Shown: positions 36,247-44,735 of the stretch, piece after piece
How positions within the stretch are numbered: position 1 is the first letter of the stretch
How the letters are laid out: every line of letters starts with the position of its first letter
Source: Ruegeria sp. R13_0
Lineage (GTDB): Bacteria > Pseudomonadota > Alphaproteobacteria > Rhodobacterales > Rhodobacteraceae
Assembly (NCBI RefSeq): GCF_017743995.1
Contig: NZ_JAGHRB010000010.1
Coordinates: forward strand, 62,001-126,000
Direction of reading: 5' to 3'
DNA: 64,000 bases
Notes under the pieces: model-generated
Told to the model about the DNA's origin: nothing
Database searches by the model: none
The model's input: only the letters and a program-made list of their open reading frames with translations
Position numbers and translations under genes: made by a program

Positions 36247-37399
36247 CCGCGCGCTCCGGCAGGCCCAGCAAGGCCCGCTTTTCGGCATCCGTCAGGAAAT
36301 CGGCCCCGTTGACCCGTGCCCACTGCGCGTCGCGTTCCGCCGACAGCGCGGGCACCTGATCAAGGTCGGGCTTCAGCATCAGATCCTCGCCAGTAAAGCC
36401 GACCAGCCATTCCGACACCGCCGCCGCCACTCGCGTCACCAGAGGCAGCACGGTCAGGCGATAAAACGCCCGGTTGGCCTCCTGATAGTTCGAATAGGTC
36501 GCGTCGCCTTGTATCCCCAGCAGCATCGGCGGGACTCCAAAGGCCAGCGCGATCTCGCGGGCGGCGGCTTCCTTGGTCTTTTGAAACTCCATATCGGACG
36601 GAGAGAACCCCATCGGCTTCCAATCCAGCCCCCCTTCCAGAACCATCGGACGGCCCGCATTGCGCGCCCCGCGATAGTTCTGCTCAATCTCATCCGACAA
36701 ACGCCGGAATTGATCCTCGGCCATCACCCCATGGCCATCGCCCTTCCACACCAAAGCCCCCGAAGGTCGCGCTGCATTGTCGAGCAACGATTTCGACCAG
36801 CGAGACGCACTGTTATGCACATCAATCGCCATCGCCGCCGCCTGCATCGGCGAGAACCCATAGTGATCATCCTGAGGGTGGAACGACTTGATATGACAGA
36901 TGTTTTCCGCCGCAAATCGGTGCTTCTTGCCACCAACCGCATAGTCATACGCCTTGGGCCATCCATCCGCGCCCGGCACCACGCTCATCCGGTCCGAGCG
37001 CAAGACATGCAGTTCAACCGGCAAGCTTTCATCAGTCTGGACAGCCTCAACATAGGCGTTGCCCGACAGCAGCAACTGCCCGAACAGAGCCTCCATCAAC
37101 TCCGCCCGCCCCTGCGCCGCATTTGGACGGCGCATCAGCGACAGGATCGGGTGCGCGTCATAGCGCTGCGCCTGATCCTGAAGCACCAAAGGCAGGGCCG
37201 CCGCCGCCTCGGCAATCAGCTTGACCGAGCGGAACCCCACCGGGTTCCCTGAAAACCCCGTGCGTGTCAGCGACACCGCGTCCCGAGGACTCCACGCCAC
37301 GCGCCCACTCGTCTGCCACGCCACCACGGGGCCCGCCGCGCTGGCCTTCGCCTCGGGCGCTTCCCCGGCCGCTCCACGACGCAAGAAATCGAATACCAT
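36239..37399 (-). CDS. GTA g3, HK97-type portal protein
   Basis: A 386-residue portal protein, the dodecameric ring through which DNA enters the head; corresponds to RcGTA g3. Signatures are MRRPNAAQGRAELMEALFGQ, LLLSGNAYVEAV, DHYGFSPMQAAAMAIDVHN and FGVPPMLLGIQGDATYSNYQ. AAAGGAG is 5 bases before the ATG. In RcGTA-type clusters g2 lies directly upstream; here a foreign-looking gene separates them. Confidence 0.95.
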   Translation of the reverse strand: MVFDFLRRGAAGEAPEAKASAAGPVVAWQTSGRVAWSPRDAVSLTRTGFSGNPVGFRSVKLIAEAAAALPLVLQDQAQRYDAHPILSLMRRPNAAQGRAELMEALFGQLLLSGNAYVEAVQTDESLPVELHVLRSDRMSVVPGADGWPKAYDYAVGGKKHRFAAENICHIKSFHPQDDHYGFSPMQAAAMAIDVHNSASRWSKSLLDNAARPSGALVWKGDGHGVMAEDQFRRLSDEIEQNYRGARNAGRPMVLEGGLDWKPMGFSPSDMEFQKTKEAAAREIALAFGVPPMLLGIQGDATYSNYQEANRAFYRLTVLPLVTRVAAAVSEWLVGFTGEDLMLKPDLDQVPALSAERDAQWARVNGADFLTDAEKRALLGLPERADV

Positions 37400-37554
37400 C
37401 TGTGCTCCTTTCTTTCGCCGCTGTGTCCGGCTTGTTGAAAGGAGTTATGACGGAAAGAAGTTTAGGGCTTGGGAATGGAGCGTACGGGGGTTGGGCAACG
37501 GGATAGGCGTAGCTGAATTGTCATGGGGCTGTACGGCCGAAACAAGCTCAAATC

Positions 37555-38208
37555 CTATTCTGATGAGGTTCTTGTCGAATCCGCTGTGTCATTCAGGCAA
37601 GTTCGGATCATCGAGAGTAGTTTCGTCGCCTCGGGAACATAATCCAACAGAATTGGATAGTATGTCCTGCCAAACAGCACCGGATGGCCGGGATGCGTAA
37701 GTCCGAGCCCGAAGGGCTGCACCTGCTGTTCGGAAAGAAGAATACCAACTTCTAGGGATGGATAAGGGCGGCTATCGACTATTGAGTACGGAAACGTCGC
37801 TGAGTGCTCAACCGAAACGATATAGAGCCGAACACCAAACCGCCAATTTCTGCCGCGTCGGCAAATGATTACGCGCCTGTCCGTAACAAAATAGGCCAGG
37901 TTAAACAGGACGTAGTGCCTTTGAGTCGCGAAGCTAAACGAAAAAGCAACGAAAGCGAAAGTCATTGCACCGTATATCCAATAAGCTTCAAAGCGGCCAA
38001 ACTCGGCATCGACATCGATGAAAGGAAGAGTTGCCCACATGACGAGTGAAGCGATCAATAGGCAAACATGAACCTTCCGCTCATCTCCGACGGCCTGAAT
38101 GAACTTGCGCCCATAACCGGGGACACCTGACCAGAGCAGCTTTTCGTCGGCGTCAAGAATATCATTTAAATCAAATCTGTTAGAGCTGGTTACCGTGACG
38201 TTTTGCAT
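37555..38208 (-). CDS. PH-like membrane protein inserted in the GTA cluster
   Basis: A 217-residue protein with two membrane helices (about 48-65 and 80-98) and flanking segments typical of bacterial PH-domain membrane proteins: ADEKLLWSGVPGYGRKF before the helices and YFVTDRRVIICRRGRNWRFG after them. Such proteins are common in roseobacters but their function is unknown. It lies between g3 and g2 of the GTA cluster on the same strand, flanked by 155 and 104 noncoding bases. The stretch is visibly AT-richer than its neighbours. This looks like a later insertion, not a GTA part. Confidence 0.75.
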   Translation of the reverse strand: MQNVTVTSSNRFDLNDILDADEKLLWSGVPGYGRKFIQAVGDERKVHVCLLIASLVMWATLPFIDVDAEFGRFEAYWIYGAMTFAFVAFSFSFATQRHYVLFNLAYFVTDRRVIICRRGRNWRFGVRLYIVSVEHSATFPYSIVDSRPYPSLEVGILLSEQQVQPFGLGLTHPGHPVLFGRTYYPILLDYVPEATKLLSMIRTCLNDTADSTRTSSE

Positions 38209-38312
38209 AGCGTAGTCTTTACATCGTCAATACTCTTGCAACCAGTCGTTAACAGATGATAGCGAAACTTGATTAAAGCTCTGTTGCCGTCATTCCTACG
38301 CCATCGCTAAGC

Positions 38313-39728
38313 TCACAACGCTCTTACCCTGGGCCTCCGATACGCCCCCGCAGGCGCCACAACCAACTCATGCAGTGCCCAGACCAGCGCATCGACGCGG
38401 TCGGGCGAGCCCTGCCCCTCGAACCCGCGCGCGGTCATCTGGCACATCTGCTCCTCCAGCGCGTCCAGCCCGGCCACGTGGCTCACTCGTCCCTGTTCGT
38501 ACAACGCCGCCACAGGCTCGGCCCGCGCGACCTTGCCGCGTGAGGCCCGCACCGCGCGGAACGGGACCAGAGGGTCCACCTGCCGCACAACCTCTTCCAC
38601 CAACTGCCCGCCCTGATTAACCTCGGCCACCAGCCGTTCGGCCCCGAATTCATCCATCGCGTCAATCGCTGCCTGCGCCCAGCCCGCCGGGCCGACGCCC
38701 TGCACCGTCCGGTCGGCCAGCACATAGGCCCGCCACTCCTCGGGCGGGCCTTGCAGCTGAGCGCCCACAACCACGATCCCACAGGCATCCGCATCCGAAC
38801 CCGCCGTCACCGCGGGATCCAGTGCTACGACCACCCGGTCCAGCTCGGGCAGATGCGCGCACCGCGCCGCCTCAAGCATTGAGCCTGTCCACAGCGCCCC
38901 CTCCGCATCCGACAGCAAAACCCCGTCCAACTCCTGCCGTCCCAGCCGCGTGCCTGCATAGCGCGCGCGCACCTCCTCTAGGAAGGATGCGGCCAGATTG
39001 GCCCGGTTCGCCTCGGTCGGCGCATGGGTTTGAACGGTGGAGGGCGACGCCAGCAACTCTTTCAGAACCTTCACATTTCGCGGTGTGGTCGTCACACAAA
39101 CCCGAGGCTGATCCCCCAAACGCAGCGCAAATTGCAACATATCCCAGGTCTCACCGGCTTTCTTCCATTTGGCCAACTCATCTACCCAGGCCGCATCGAA
39201 CTGAGGACCGCGCAGCCCCTCAGGATCATGTGCCGAAAATGCCTGCGCCTCGGACCCGTTGGGCCAGATCAACTTGCGCTCGGTTGCCTTCCACGTGGGC
39301 CGACGATCCGGCGGAGAACATTGCAATATCCCGCTATCGCCAAAGATCATAACATCGCGCACCTGATCAAAGGTCTCACCCACCAGAGCAACACGAGACG
39401 CCGCGCCCTTGTCCAAAGGCTTGGACCCTTCGACCACCCGTCGCACCCATTCAGACCCCGCGCGCGTCTTGCCCGCCCCGCGCCCGCCCATGATCACCCA
39501 GGACCGCCAGTCGCCTTCGGGAGGCAGCTGATGCGGCAGCGCCCAGAACTCGAAAAGGAAAGGGAGGGCACAAAGCCCCCCCTCCCCGATCTCACCCAGA
39601 AATCTGCCCTGCACCGCAACAGGTGCGGAGGCGAGCCAGCCTGCACCCGACCTCAAACCGAGCCCGGTCAAGGTCGAGCGCGTATCCCCCTTGGGCAATT
39701 CCGGCTTGTCTGTGATGTTGTTCGACAA
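38313..39728 (-). CDS. GTA g2, terminase large subunit
   Basis: A protein of up to 471 residues, the DNA-packaging ATPase and nuclease of the GTA, which fills heads with random host DNA. Walker A is GGRGAGKT at residues 81-88, Walker B AAWVDELA, coupling motif CVTTTPR, and the nuclease domain has VVALDPAVTAGSDADACG and DRVDALVWALHEL. The longest frame starts at TTG 39728 with GGAGA about 8 bases upstream, and overlaps g1 by 137 bases; a downstream TTG is an alternative. Sequence from about residue 30 on is family-like. Confidence 0.93.
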   Translation of the reverse strand: MSNNITDKPELPKGDTRSTLTGLGLRSGAGWLASAPVAVQGRFLGEIGEGGLCALPFLFEFWALPHQLPPEGDWRSWVIMGGRGAGKTRAGSEWVRRVVEGSKPLDKGAASRVALVGETFDQVRDVMIFGDSGILQCSPPDRRPTWKATERKLIWPNGSEAQAFSAHDPEGLRGPQFDAAWVDELAKWKKAGETWDMLQFALRLGDQPRVCVTTTPRNVKVLKELLASPSTVQTHAPTEANRANLAASFLEEVRARYAGTRLGRQELDGVLLSDAEGALWTGSMLEAARCAHLPELDRVVVALDPAVTAGSDADACGIVVVGAQLQGPPEEWRAYVLADRTVQGVGPAGWAQAAIDAMDEFGAERLVAEVNQGGQLVEEVVRQVDPLVPFRAVRASRGKVARAEPVAALYEQGRVSHVAGLDALEEQMCQMTARGFEGQGSPDRVDALVWALHELVVAPAGAYRRPRVRAL

Positions 39729-39936
39729 AGCTTGTCTCCACTTTCTGGCAACTGCGGATCAACCCCTCTAGCTGGCCGAGTTGCTTGCCTGTTCCGGCAA
39801 AGTCTGCATCCTCCCCGGCTCCGATCTGCTGGCGCAGTTCTTCCGCTGCATGGCGCAGATCGCGAATGGATCTCTCGAGCGACTGCAACAAGTCAGCCGT
39901 CTGGGAAATCCGCTCTTCCGGGGTAATCAAAGTCAT
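39592..39936 (-). CDS. GTA g1, small terminase-like protein
   Basis: A 114-residue protein (MTLITPEERISQTADLLQSL) predicted to be helical, corresponding to RcGTA g1, the small terminase subunit that lost specific pac-site recognition, consistent with random packaging. The C-terminal LDLDRARFEVGCRLARLR resembles the RcGTA segment that binds the large subunit. It opens the cluster and overlaps g2 over 137 bases in another frame. Confidence 0.82.
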   Translation of the reverse strand: MTLITPEERISQTADLLQSLERSIRDLRHAAEELRQQIGAGEDADFAGTGKQLGQLEGLIRSCQKVETSFVEQHHRQAGIAQGGYALDLDRARFEVGCRLARLRTCCGAGQISG

Positions 39937-40352
39937 GTTTGCCTGTGACCTCATGCGTGAGTTTTCTCCGCACGAGAGAAATGAAAAAACGGCCGCCGGG
40001 TCGCCCCGGGGCCATTGCCCACTTCTTCTAGCATGTCACAACTTATACGAGAATAAGTGCGCAGTGTCAAGTTGAGGCGCAACGGGTCGCAACGCCTAAG
40101 CCGTTCTTTATATTAAACCTTTCATAACTCTCCGCAAGCGCTCTCCTGCGCGAACCACCTTATCGGCAAAAAAACCCACAAATACAGCTTGCATACGTAG
40201 ATTAAACATAGACTTATTCCTCAAATTCGTTTCCATTTTTGGAAAAAAGAAGGAAATTAATCCTCATTTGTGCTATTTTGACCATTATGCTCATCATTTT
40301 GTGAGCATGATTCAACCTAGAACAAAGTTTTGTTTATTTTTTTGGAGTAGTT
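39937..40352. other. Intergenic region: GTA promoter side and peroxidase leader
   Basis: A 416-base region between the divergent GTA cluster and the haem peroxidase gene; no gene seen. The GTA side has an inverted repeat ACTTAT-ACGAGA-ATAAGT (40041-40058) about 105 bases upstream of g1, and two direct repeats CGCAACG (40078-40084 and 40088-40094) spaced by exactly 10 bases. The peroxidase side (about 40170-40352) is very AT-rich and has TTTCCA-TTTT-TGGAAA (40230-40245) and ATGCTCA-N8-TGAGCAT (40287-40308). Confidence 0.6.
40287..40308. promoter_or_regulatory. Inverted repeat before the peroxidase gene
   Basis: Perfect 7-base arms ATGCTCA / TGAGCAT around 8 bases, ending 44 bases before the peroxidase start. 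It could be a repressor site or an RNA hairpin in the leader; no known regulator is matched. Confidence 0.45.
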
Positions 40353-41858
40353 ATGTCACGCCAACCCCATGGGCTCAGCCGCTATGAAACACTGGTAAAA
40401 GAATGCGCGGATACCCCGCGCCCGCCGCTGCCGGATACGTTTGGACGAATTGGACATCGCAACCCTCTCTCAGGTATCGCCCCAGGCGGTGAGCCTTTTG
40501 ATACCGCCGATGTCCTCGTCGCATTTGATGCAGCGGTCGACTCGATGAAAGATACAAATGACCCACAAGGGCATGACGTCGCCGCCGGTATGACCTTCTT
40601 CGGTCAATTCGTTGACCACGATGTAACGCTGGACGCAAAGTCGGCCATTGGGACAGTTATTGATCCAGCCACCATTCGCAATATTCGCACCCCGACATTG
40701 GACCTCGATTGCGTTTACGGCGATGGCCCCGAAGCATCGCCGCACCTCTATCACCCCGACCATCACGGGTTCCTTCTTTTTGGCAACGCTGACAATCATC
40801 TCGATCTTGCCCGAACCAAGCAAGGCACGGCGCTGATTGGCGACCCTCGTAACGACGAGAACCAGATCGTATCGCAATTGCAGGGCGCATTCATTTGCTT
40901 GCACAACATCGTCATGACAGCGTTGGAGGCAGACAGTGGCATGGCGCGCAAAGCCTTGTCCGGCATTTCAGCGGCAGCCATGCATACCTTCAAGAAAAGC
41001 GAGGAGCCTTTCCAGGTTGCGCGCCGAATTTGTCGGCTGCACTATCAGTATCTCGTGGCCCATGATTTGCTTCAGGCATTCGTCGACGCCGACATTCTGA
41101 AACATGTGCGCGATCATCTCGAAGGTGGGACACTTCCGAAACCTTTCAAAGATGACTCCCCGGTTATGCCGATAGAGTTCTCCGGCGCTGCTTACCGCTT
41201 CGGACACGCCACAGTGCAGTCCAAATACCAGCTCAATCATGACAATCTGGATTTCGACCTGTTCAAGCTAGGACGGCCGGAGTTCTCTTTCCGACCGTCA
41301 GACCTGAACATTCACTTCGAGAAACTGTTCGACTATCCCGGTCAAACTGCAGACGCGCGTGCGCGACCCATTGGGCGCAAAATGGCGCAATCCATTTTCG
41401 CGCTCCCCTTCATCAGCGGCACGGCCGATATCGGCGGCGCCACAATGACCGAAGATCAGAACCGCAAACTTCCCTTGCGCAACCTGCTGCGCGACCGCCT
41501 CACGTTGGAGCTTGCCTCAGGTCAGCAAATGGCGCGCAAGATGCATGTGCCCGAACTTGCCGCTCCGCCTGAGCTGTCAGACCACGGCGTCACCAAAACA
41601 CCGCTGTGGTATTACTGTCTGCAAGAGGCTGAAGGTCATAGCGGTCGACTTGGGCCGGTGGGCGGCACAATCGTCGCAACGGTGCTGCTACGGCTTCTGT
41701 ATCTTGACCCGGAAAGCCTGGTCTGCTCGACCCACGACTTTAAGCCTTGGAAAGAACTTGGCGCAGATGATGACGGCACATACTCAATGGGTCATATGCT
41801 GAAATTCGTAGAAGACAATCGCGATAACATCGCCCATGCGGGGGATCTTCGCACCTAA
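40353..41858 (+). CDS. Animal-type haem peroxidase
   Basis: A 501-residue member of the peroxidase-cyclooxygenase superfamily. The distal histidine is in MTFFGQFVDHDVTLD (about residue 88). The conserved IGDPRNDENQIVSQLQ carries the catalytic Arg and a Glu that can bond to haem. The proximal histidine is in YRFGHATVQSKY. There is no signal peptide or membrane helix, so export would need another route. Bacterial members oxidise halides, fatty acids or aromatic compounds; the substrate is unknown. GGAG lies 6 bases before the ATG. The flanks are AT-rich, suggesting acquisition by transfer. Confidence 0.9.
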   Translation: MSRQPHGLSRYETLVKECADTPRPPLPDTFGRIGHRNPLSGIAPGGEPFDTADVLVAFDAAVDSMKDTNDPQGHDVAAGMTFFGQFVDHDVTLDAKSAIGTVIDPATIRNIRTPTLDLDCVYGDGPEASPHLYHPDHHGFLLFGNADNHLDLARTKQGTALIGDPRNDENQIVSQLQGAFICLHNIVMTALEADSGMARKALSGISAAAMHTFKKSEEPFQVARRICRLHYQYLVAHDLLQAFVDADILKHVRDHLEGGTLPKPFKDDSPVMPIEFSGAAYRFGHATVQSKYQLNHDNLDFDLFKLGRPEFSFRPSDLNIHFEKLFDYPGQTADARARPIGRKMAQSIFALPFISGTADIGGATMTEDQNRKLPLRNLLRDRLTLELASGQQMARKMHVPELAAPPELSDHGVTKTPLWYYCLQEAEGHSGRLGPVGGTIVATVLLRLLYLDPESLVCSTHDFKPWKELGADDDGTYSMGHMLKFVEDNRDNIAHAGDLRT

Positions 41859-41868
41859 ACCTACCATG

Positions 41869-41898
41869 CCCTGATCCGGTAAGTCGGATCAGGGTTTT
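41869..41898 (+). terminator. Terminator after the peroxidase gene
   Basis: Perfect 10-bp stem CCCTGATCCG / CGGATCAGGG with a 6-base loop and TTTT behind it. Confidence 0.88.
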
Positions 41899-41920
41899 CA
41901 CGCGACCAATGAACTATCCC

Positions 41921-42130
41921 TCACAAGCCTTGACATTTCAGTCGCCACGCATCATGTGCCTCTGACCAGCGCTGACGCGTGAGCCTCGGCGGGCACCATC
42001 TGCCCCACAGCGCCACAGATTTTTCCAGTTCCCCATCACGCAGGGTTCTTAACGCGACGACCAGATAGAGCAGGATCCGCCTGCCTGTCCCGAGGTCCCG
42101 CTTGACCCTACCGGTCGCGAATGCGGCCCA
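41921..42130 (-). pseudogene. Start-less open frame, possible gene remnant
   Basis: In the 319-base gap between the peroxidase and helicase genes, the minus strand has 69 open codons bounded by stops at 42131-42133 and 41921-41923. The reading looks protein-like (RRILLYLVVALRTLRDGELE, then VALWGRWCPPRLTRQRW), with a hydrophobic helix, but no usable start codon precedes the helix. It may be the end of a decayed gene. The rest of the gap holds only the peroxidase terminator and the helicase leader. Confidence 0.25.
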
Positions 42131-42177
42131 TCACGACTTGCCCGTTGGCGAATACTGCGGGCGGCAAAGGATAAACA

Positions 42178-43434
42178 TTGTTCGACTTCGATATGCTGGG
42201 CCTTGCGCCAGCGCTCAACGATGCACTCAAAAGTGCGAATTTCTCACAGCCCACTCCGATCCAGAACCAGGCGATCCCGCTGGCTCTGAATGGGCATGAC
42301 ATTCTGGGGCTGGCGCAGACCGGTACCGGCAAAACGCTTGCCTTTGGCCTGCCTTTGATTGATCACCTTCTGAACCAACCCGGCAAACCCGCGCCCAAAA
42401 CAGCCAAAGCACTGATCCTTGCGCCCACACGCGAGCTTGTAAACCAGATTGCCGACAGCCTGCGGGTTCTGACCGGCAAGACCAAATTGCGCGTGGCAAC
42501 TGTTGTGGGTGGTCAGTCCATCAACAAACAGATCGCCTTTCTGGGCCGCGGCACGGATATTCTGGTGGCCACACCGGGGCGTCTGATCGACCTGATGGAG
42601 CGGAAGGCCGTCGACCTCGGATCGGTGCGCCACCTTGTTCTCGACGAGGCCGACCAGATGCTGGATCTGGGCTTCATCCACGCGTTGCGCAAAATCGCGC
42701 CTGCCTTGGGCACACCGCGTCAGACCATGCTGTTCTCGGCCACGATGCCAAAGCAGATGGAAGAGATCAGCCGGGCTTACCTGACCAATCCGCAGCGGGT
42801 GCAAGTCTCGCCTCCAGGTAAAGCGGCGGACAAGATCACGCAATCGGTTCACTTCGTCACCAAACCCGAGAAACCTGGCAAACTGCGTGAGATCCTGTCG
42901 CAGGACACCGACGCCCTGACCCTTGTCTTCTCGCGCACCAAGCACGGGGCCGAGAAACTGATGAAGGGGCTTGTCGCCGATGGCTACAACGCCGCCTCGA
43001 TCCATGGCAACAAAAGCCAGGGGCAGCGTGACCGCGCTATTAAGGCCTTCCGCGCCGGAGAGATCAACGTGCTGGTCGCGACGGACGTAGCCGCGCGTGG
43101 GATCGACATTCCCGGTGTGGCCTATGTGATCAACTACGACCTGCCCGAGGTGCCCGACAACTATGTCCACCGCATTGGCCGCACCGCGCGCGCCGGTCGC
43201 GAGGGTGAGGCAATTGCGTTCTGCTCGGCGGAAGAGGTCGACCTGCTTCGTCAAATCCAAAGACTGATGAAGATCGACATCCCGGTCGCCAGCGGTACAC
43301 AGCCAGAACCTGTTGAAGCTGCACGCAGCGGGCGTCGCCAGAACAACCGGCGTTTCAAGCCGAGACCACCAAATGGAAGCGCGAAACCCGCGCACAACAA
43401 GCGCCGACGCCCCCGTCGCAAACCCGCAGCCTGA
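42178..43434 (+). CDS. rhlE: DEAD-box RNA helicase, RhlE type
   Basis: A 418-residue ATP-dependent RNA helicase. Motifs in order: Q motif FSQPTPIQNQAIP, Walker A AQTGTGKT, PTRELVNQ, TPGRLID, DEAD (in VLDEADQML), SAT, then in the second RecA domain VFSRTKHGAEKL, VATDVAARGIDIPGV and RIGRTARAGREG. The C-terminal 50 residues are basic and disordered, as in RhlE proteins, and bind RNA. The start is TTG at 42178 with AAAGGA 7 bases upstream; ATG at 42193 is an alternative. It acts in RNA folding or ribosome assembly. Confidence 0.93.
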   Translation: MFDFDMLGLAPALNDALKSANFSQPTPIQNQAIPLALNGHDILGLAQTGTGKTLAFGLPLIDHLLNQPGKPAPKTAKALILAPTRELVNQIADSLRVLTGKTKLRVATVVGGQSINKQIAFLGRGTDILVATPGRLIDLMERKAVDLGSVRHLVLDEADQMLDLGFIHALRKIAPALGTPRQTMLFSATMPKQMEEISRAYLTNPQRVQVSPPGKAADKITQSVHFVTKPEKPGKLREILSQDTDALTLVFSRTKHGAEKLMKGLVADGYNAASIHGNKSQGQRDRAIKAFRAGEINVLVATDVAARGIDIPGVAYVINYDLPEVPDNYVHRIGRTARAGREGEAIAFCSAEEVDLLRQIQRLMKIDIPVASGTQPEPVEAARSGRRQNNRRFKPRPPNGSAKPAHNKRRRPRRKPAA

Positions 43435-43437
43435 TCA

Positions 43438-43468
43438 AAAAAACAGCGCCGAAAGCGGCGCTGTTTTT
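43438..43468 (+). terminator. Terminator after the helicase gene
   Basis: Stem AACAGCGCCG / CGGCGCTGTT with loop AAAG and a T-run; a matching A-run on the left may let it work for the minus strand too, where mltG ends at 43578. Confidence 0.88.
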
Positions 43469-43577
43469 CGTTTTGGCTTAGATCGCTTTGCATTTGATTT
43501 GAATCGAAATACGCTGCCTCTCCCTGCGGTCGAACGCGCATTTCGACAATCATGCTTCAGACAAAACGCAAAACGCT

Positions 43578-44735
43578 TTAGTTGCCCGAGTTTCGCTCGG
43601 CCTCAATCTCGCGCCATTTAGCGACATTGCGGTTATGCTCCTGCAACGTCTCGGCGAACGCATGACCTCCAGTACCATCCGCAACGAAGAACACATAGTT
43701 CGTGTTGTCAGGCGCAACGGCTGCTTCGAGACTCGCCAGACCGGGGTTGGCGATCGGCGTCGGTGGAAGCCCGTCGATCTGATAGGTATTCCAAGGTGTT
43801 GGCCGGTTCAGCTCGCTGCGGCGCAAACCTCGGCCCAAGGTGCCCTGCCCCTTGGTGACGCCATAGATAACCGTCGGGTCGGTCTGCAGGCGCATGCCTT
43901 GATTCAGACGGTTCACGAAGACGCTGGCAACCTGGCCTCGCTCTCCGGGAACGCCCGTTTCCTTTTCGATGATCGAGGCAAGGATCAGCATTTCCTCGGG
44001 GTTTTCCAGCGGCAAACCCTCTTGGCGGTTTTCCCAGGCCGCATTGATGCGCAGCTGTTGCTTGTCCTGCATCGCTTTCAGGATGTCGTTGCGATCCTGA
44101 CCGGCAGCGACATCGTAGCTGTCTGGCGCAAGCGAGCCTTCTGCGGGAATCTCCGCAATCTCGCCGCTCAGCGCCTCAAAACCCTTCAACGCCTCGACCA
44201 CCTGCCATGAGGTCACGCCCTCGGCCAGAGACACGCGATAGCGCGTGTCTGCCTCTTGGCGCTTCTCCTGATAGGCCGCCGGGGTGTCTTCCTCGGCCAT
44301 ATCAAACTCGGCGATTTCGTCGAATTCCAGCGTGGCTGGGTTCAACTCACGCACGCGGGTCTGGGCGCGGGTCACACCAATGCGGTATTCGATCTCTGAG
44401 CCGCAGGTGCTGGCACCGTTGCTGGTGATCTCGTCGATGATCTGCTCCATCGACGCGCCTTCACGCACCAGAAAGCTGCCTGCCTTCAACTGCTGTGCTC
44501 GGTCGGTGTAATCGGCGGCCATGCGGAAGATTGTAGCGTTGGTAATGGCGCCCTGATCCTCAAGCTCGCGGCTGACCCGTGTCATGTTCGAACCGCCTTC
44601 AACCCGCAGGCAGATCGCGGTTTCCAGCGGGCCTTCCGACTGATACTGGGTCTGGCCCCAAAGGATCAGACCGCCCACCAGGAACAGGCCGACCACCAGG
44701 ATGGTCAGCGCGTTCGATGCAATGGCCCGCCACAT
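43578..44735 (-). CDS. mltG: Endolytic murein transglycosylase
   Basis: A 385-residue inner-membrane enzyme that cuts nascent glycan strands and so sets their length. N-terminal membrane helix at about 9-28, a LysM-like periplasmic part, and the MltG domain with the catalytic glutamate in ILASIIEKETGV, then ASVFVNRLNQGMRLQTDPTV and the PTPWNTYQIDGLPPTPIANP block. The ATG follows the fabF stop codon with no gap, so translation is coupled. The fabF-mltG order is widely conserved. Confidence 0.95.
   Translation of the reverse strand: MWRAIASNALTILVVGLFLVGGLILWGQTQYQSEGPLETAICLRVEGGSNMTRVSRELEDQGAITNATIFRMAADYTDRAQQLKAGSFLVREGASMEQIIDEITSNGASTCGSEIEYRIGVTRAQTRVRELNPATLEFDEIAEFDMAEEDTPAAYQEKRQEADTRYRVSLAEGVTSWQVVEALKGFEALSGEIAEIPAEGSLAPDSYDVAAGQDRNDILKAMQDKQQLRINAAWENRQEGLPLENPEEMLILASIIEKETGVPGERGQVASVFVNRLNQGMRLQTDPTVIYGVTKGQGTLGRGLRRSELNRPTPWNTYQIDGLPPTPIANPGLASLEAAVAPDNTNYVFFVADGTGGHAFAETLQEHNRNVAKWREIEAERNSGN

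Noticed and set aside
24903..39936. Prophage
   Set aside because: No integrase, repressor, replication or lysis genes and no attachment repeats; gene content and order are those of a gene transfer agent.
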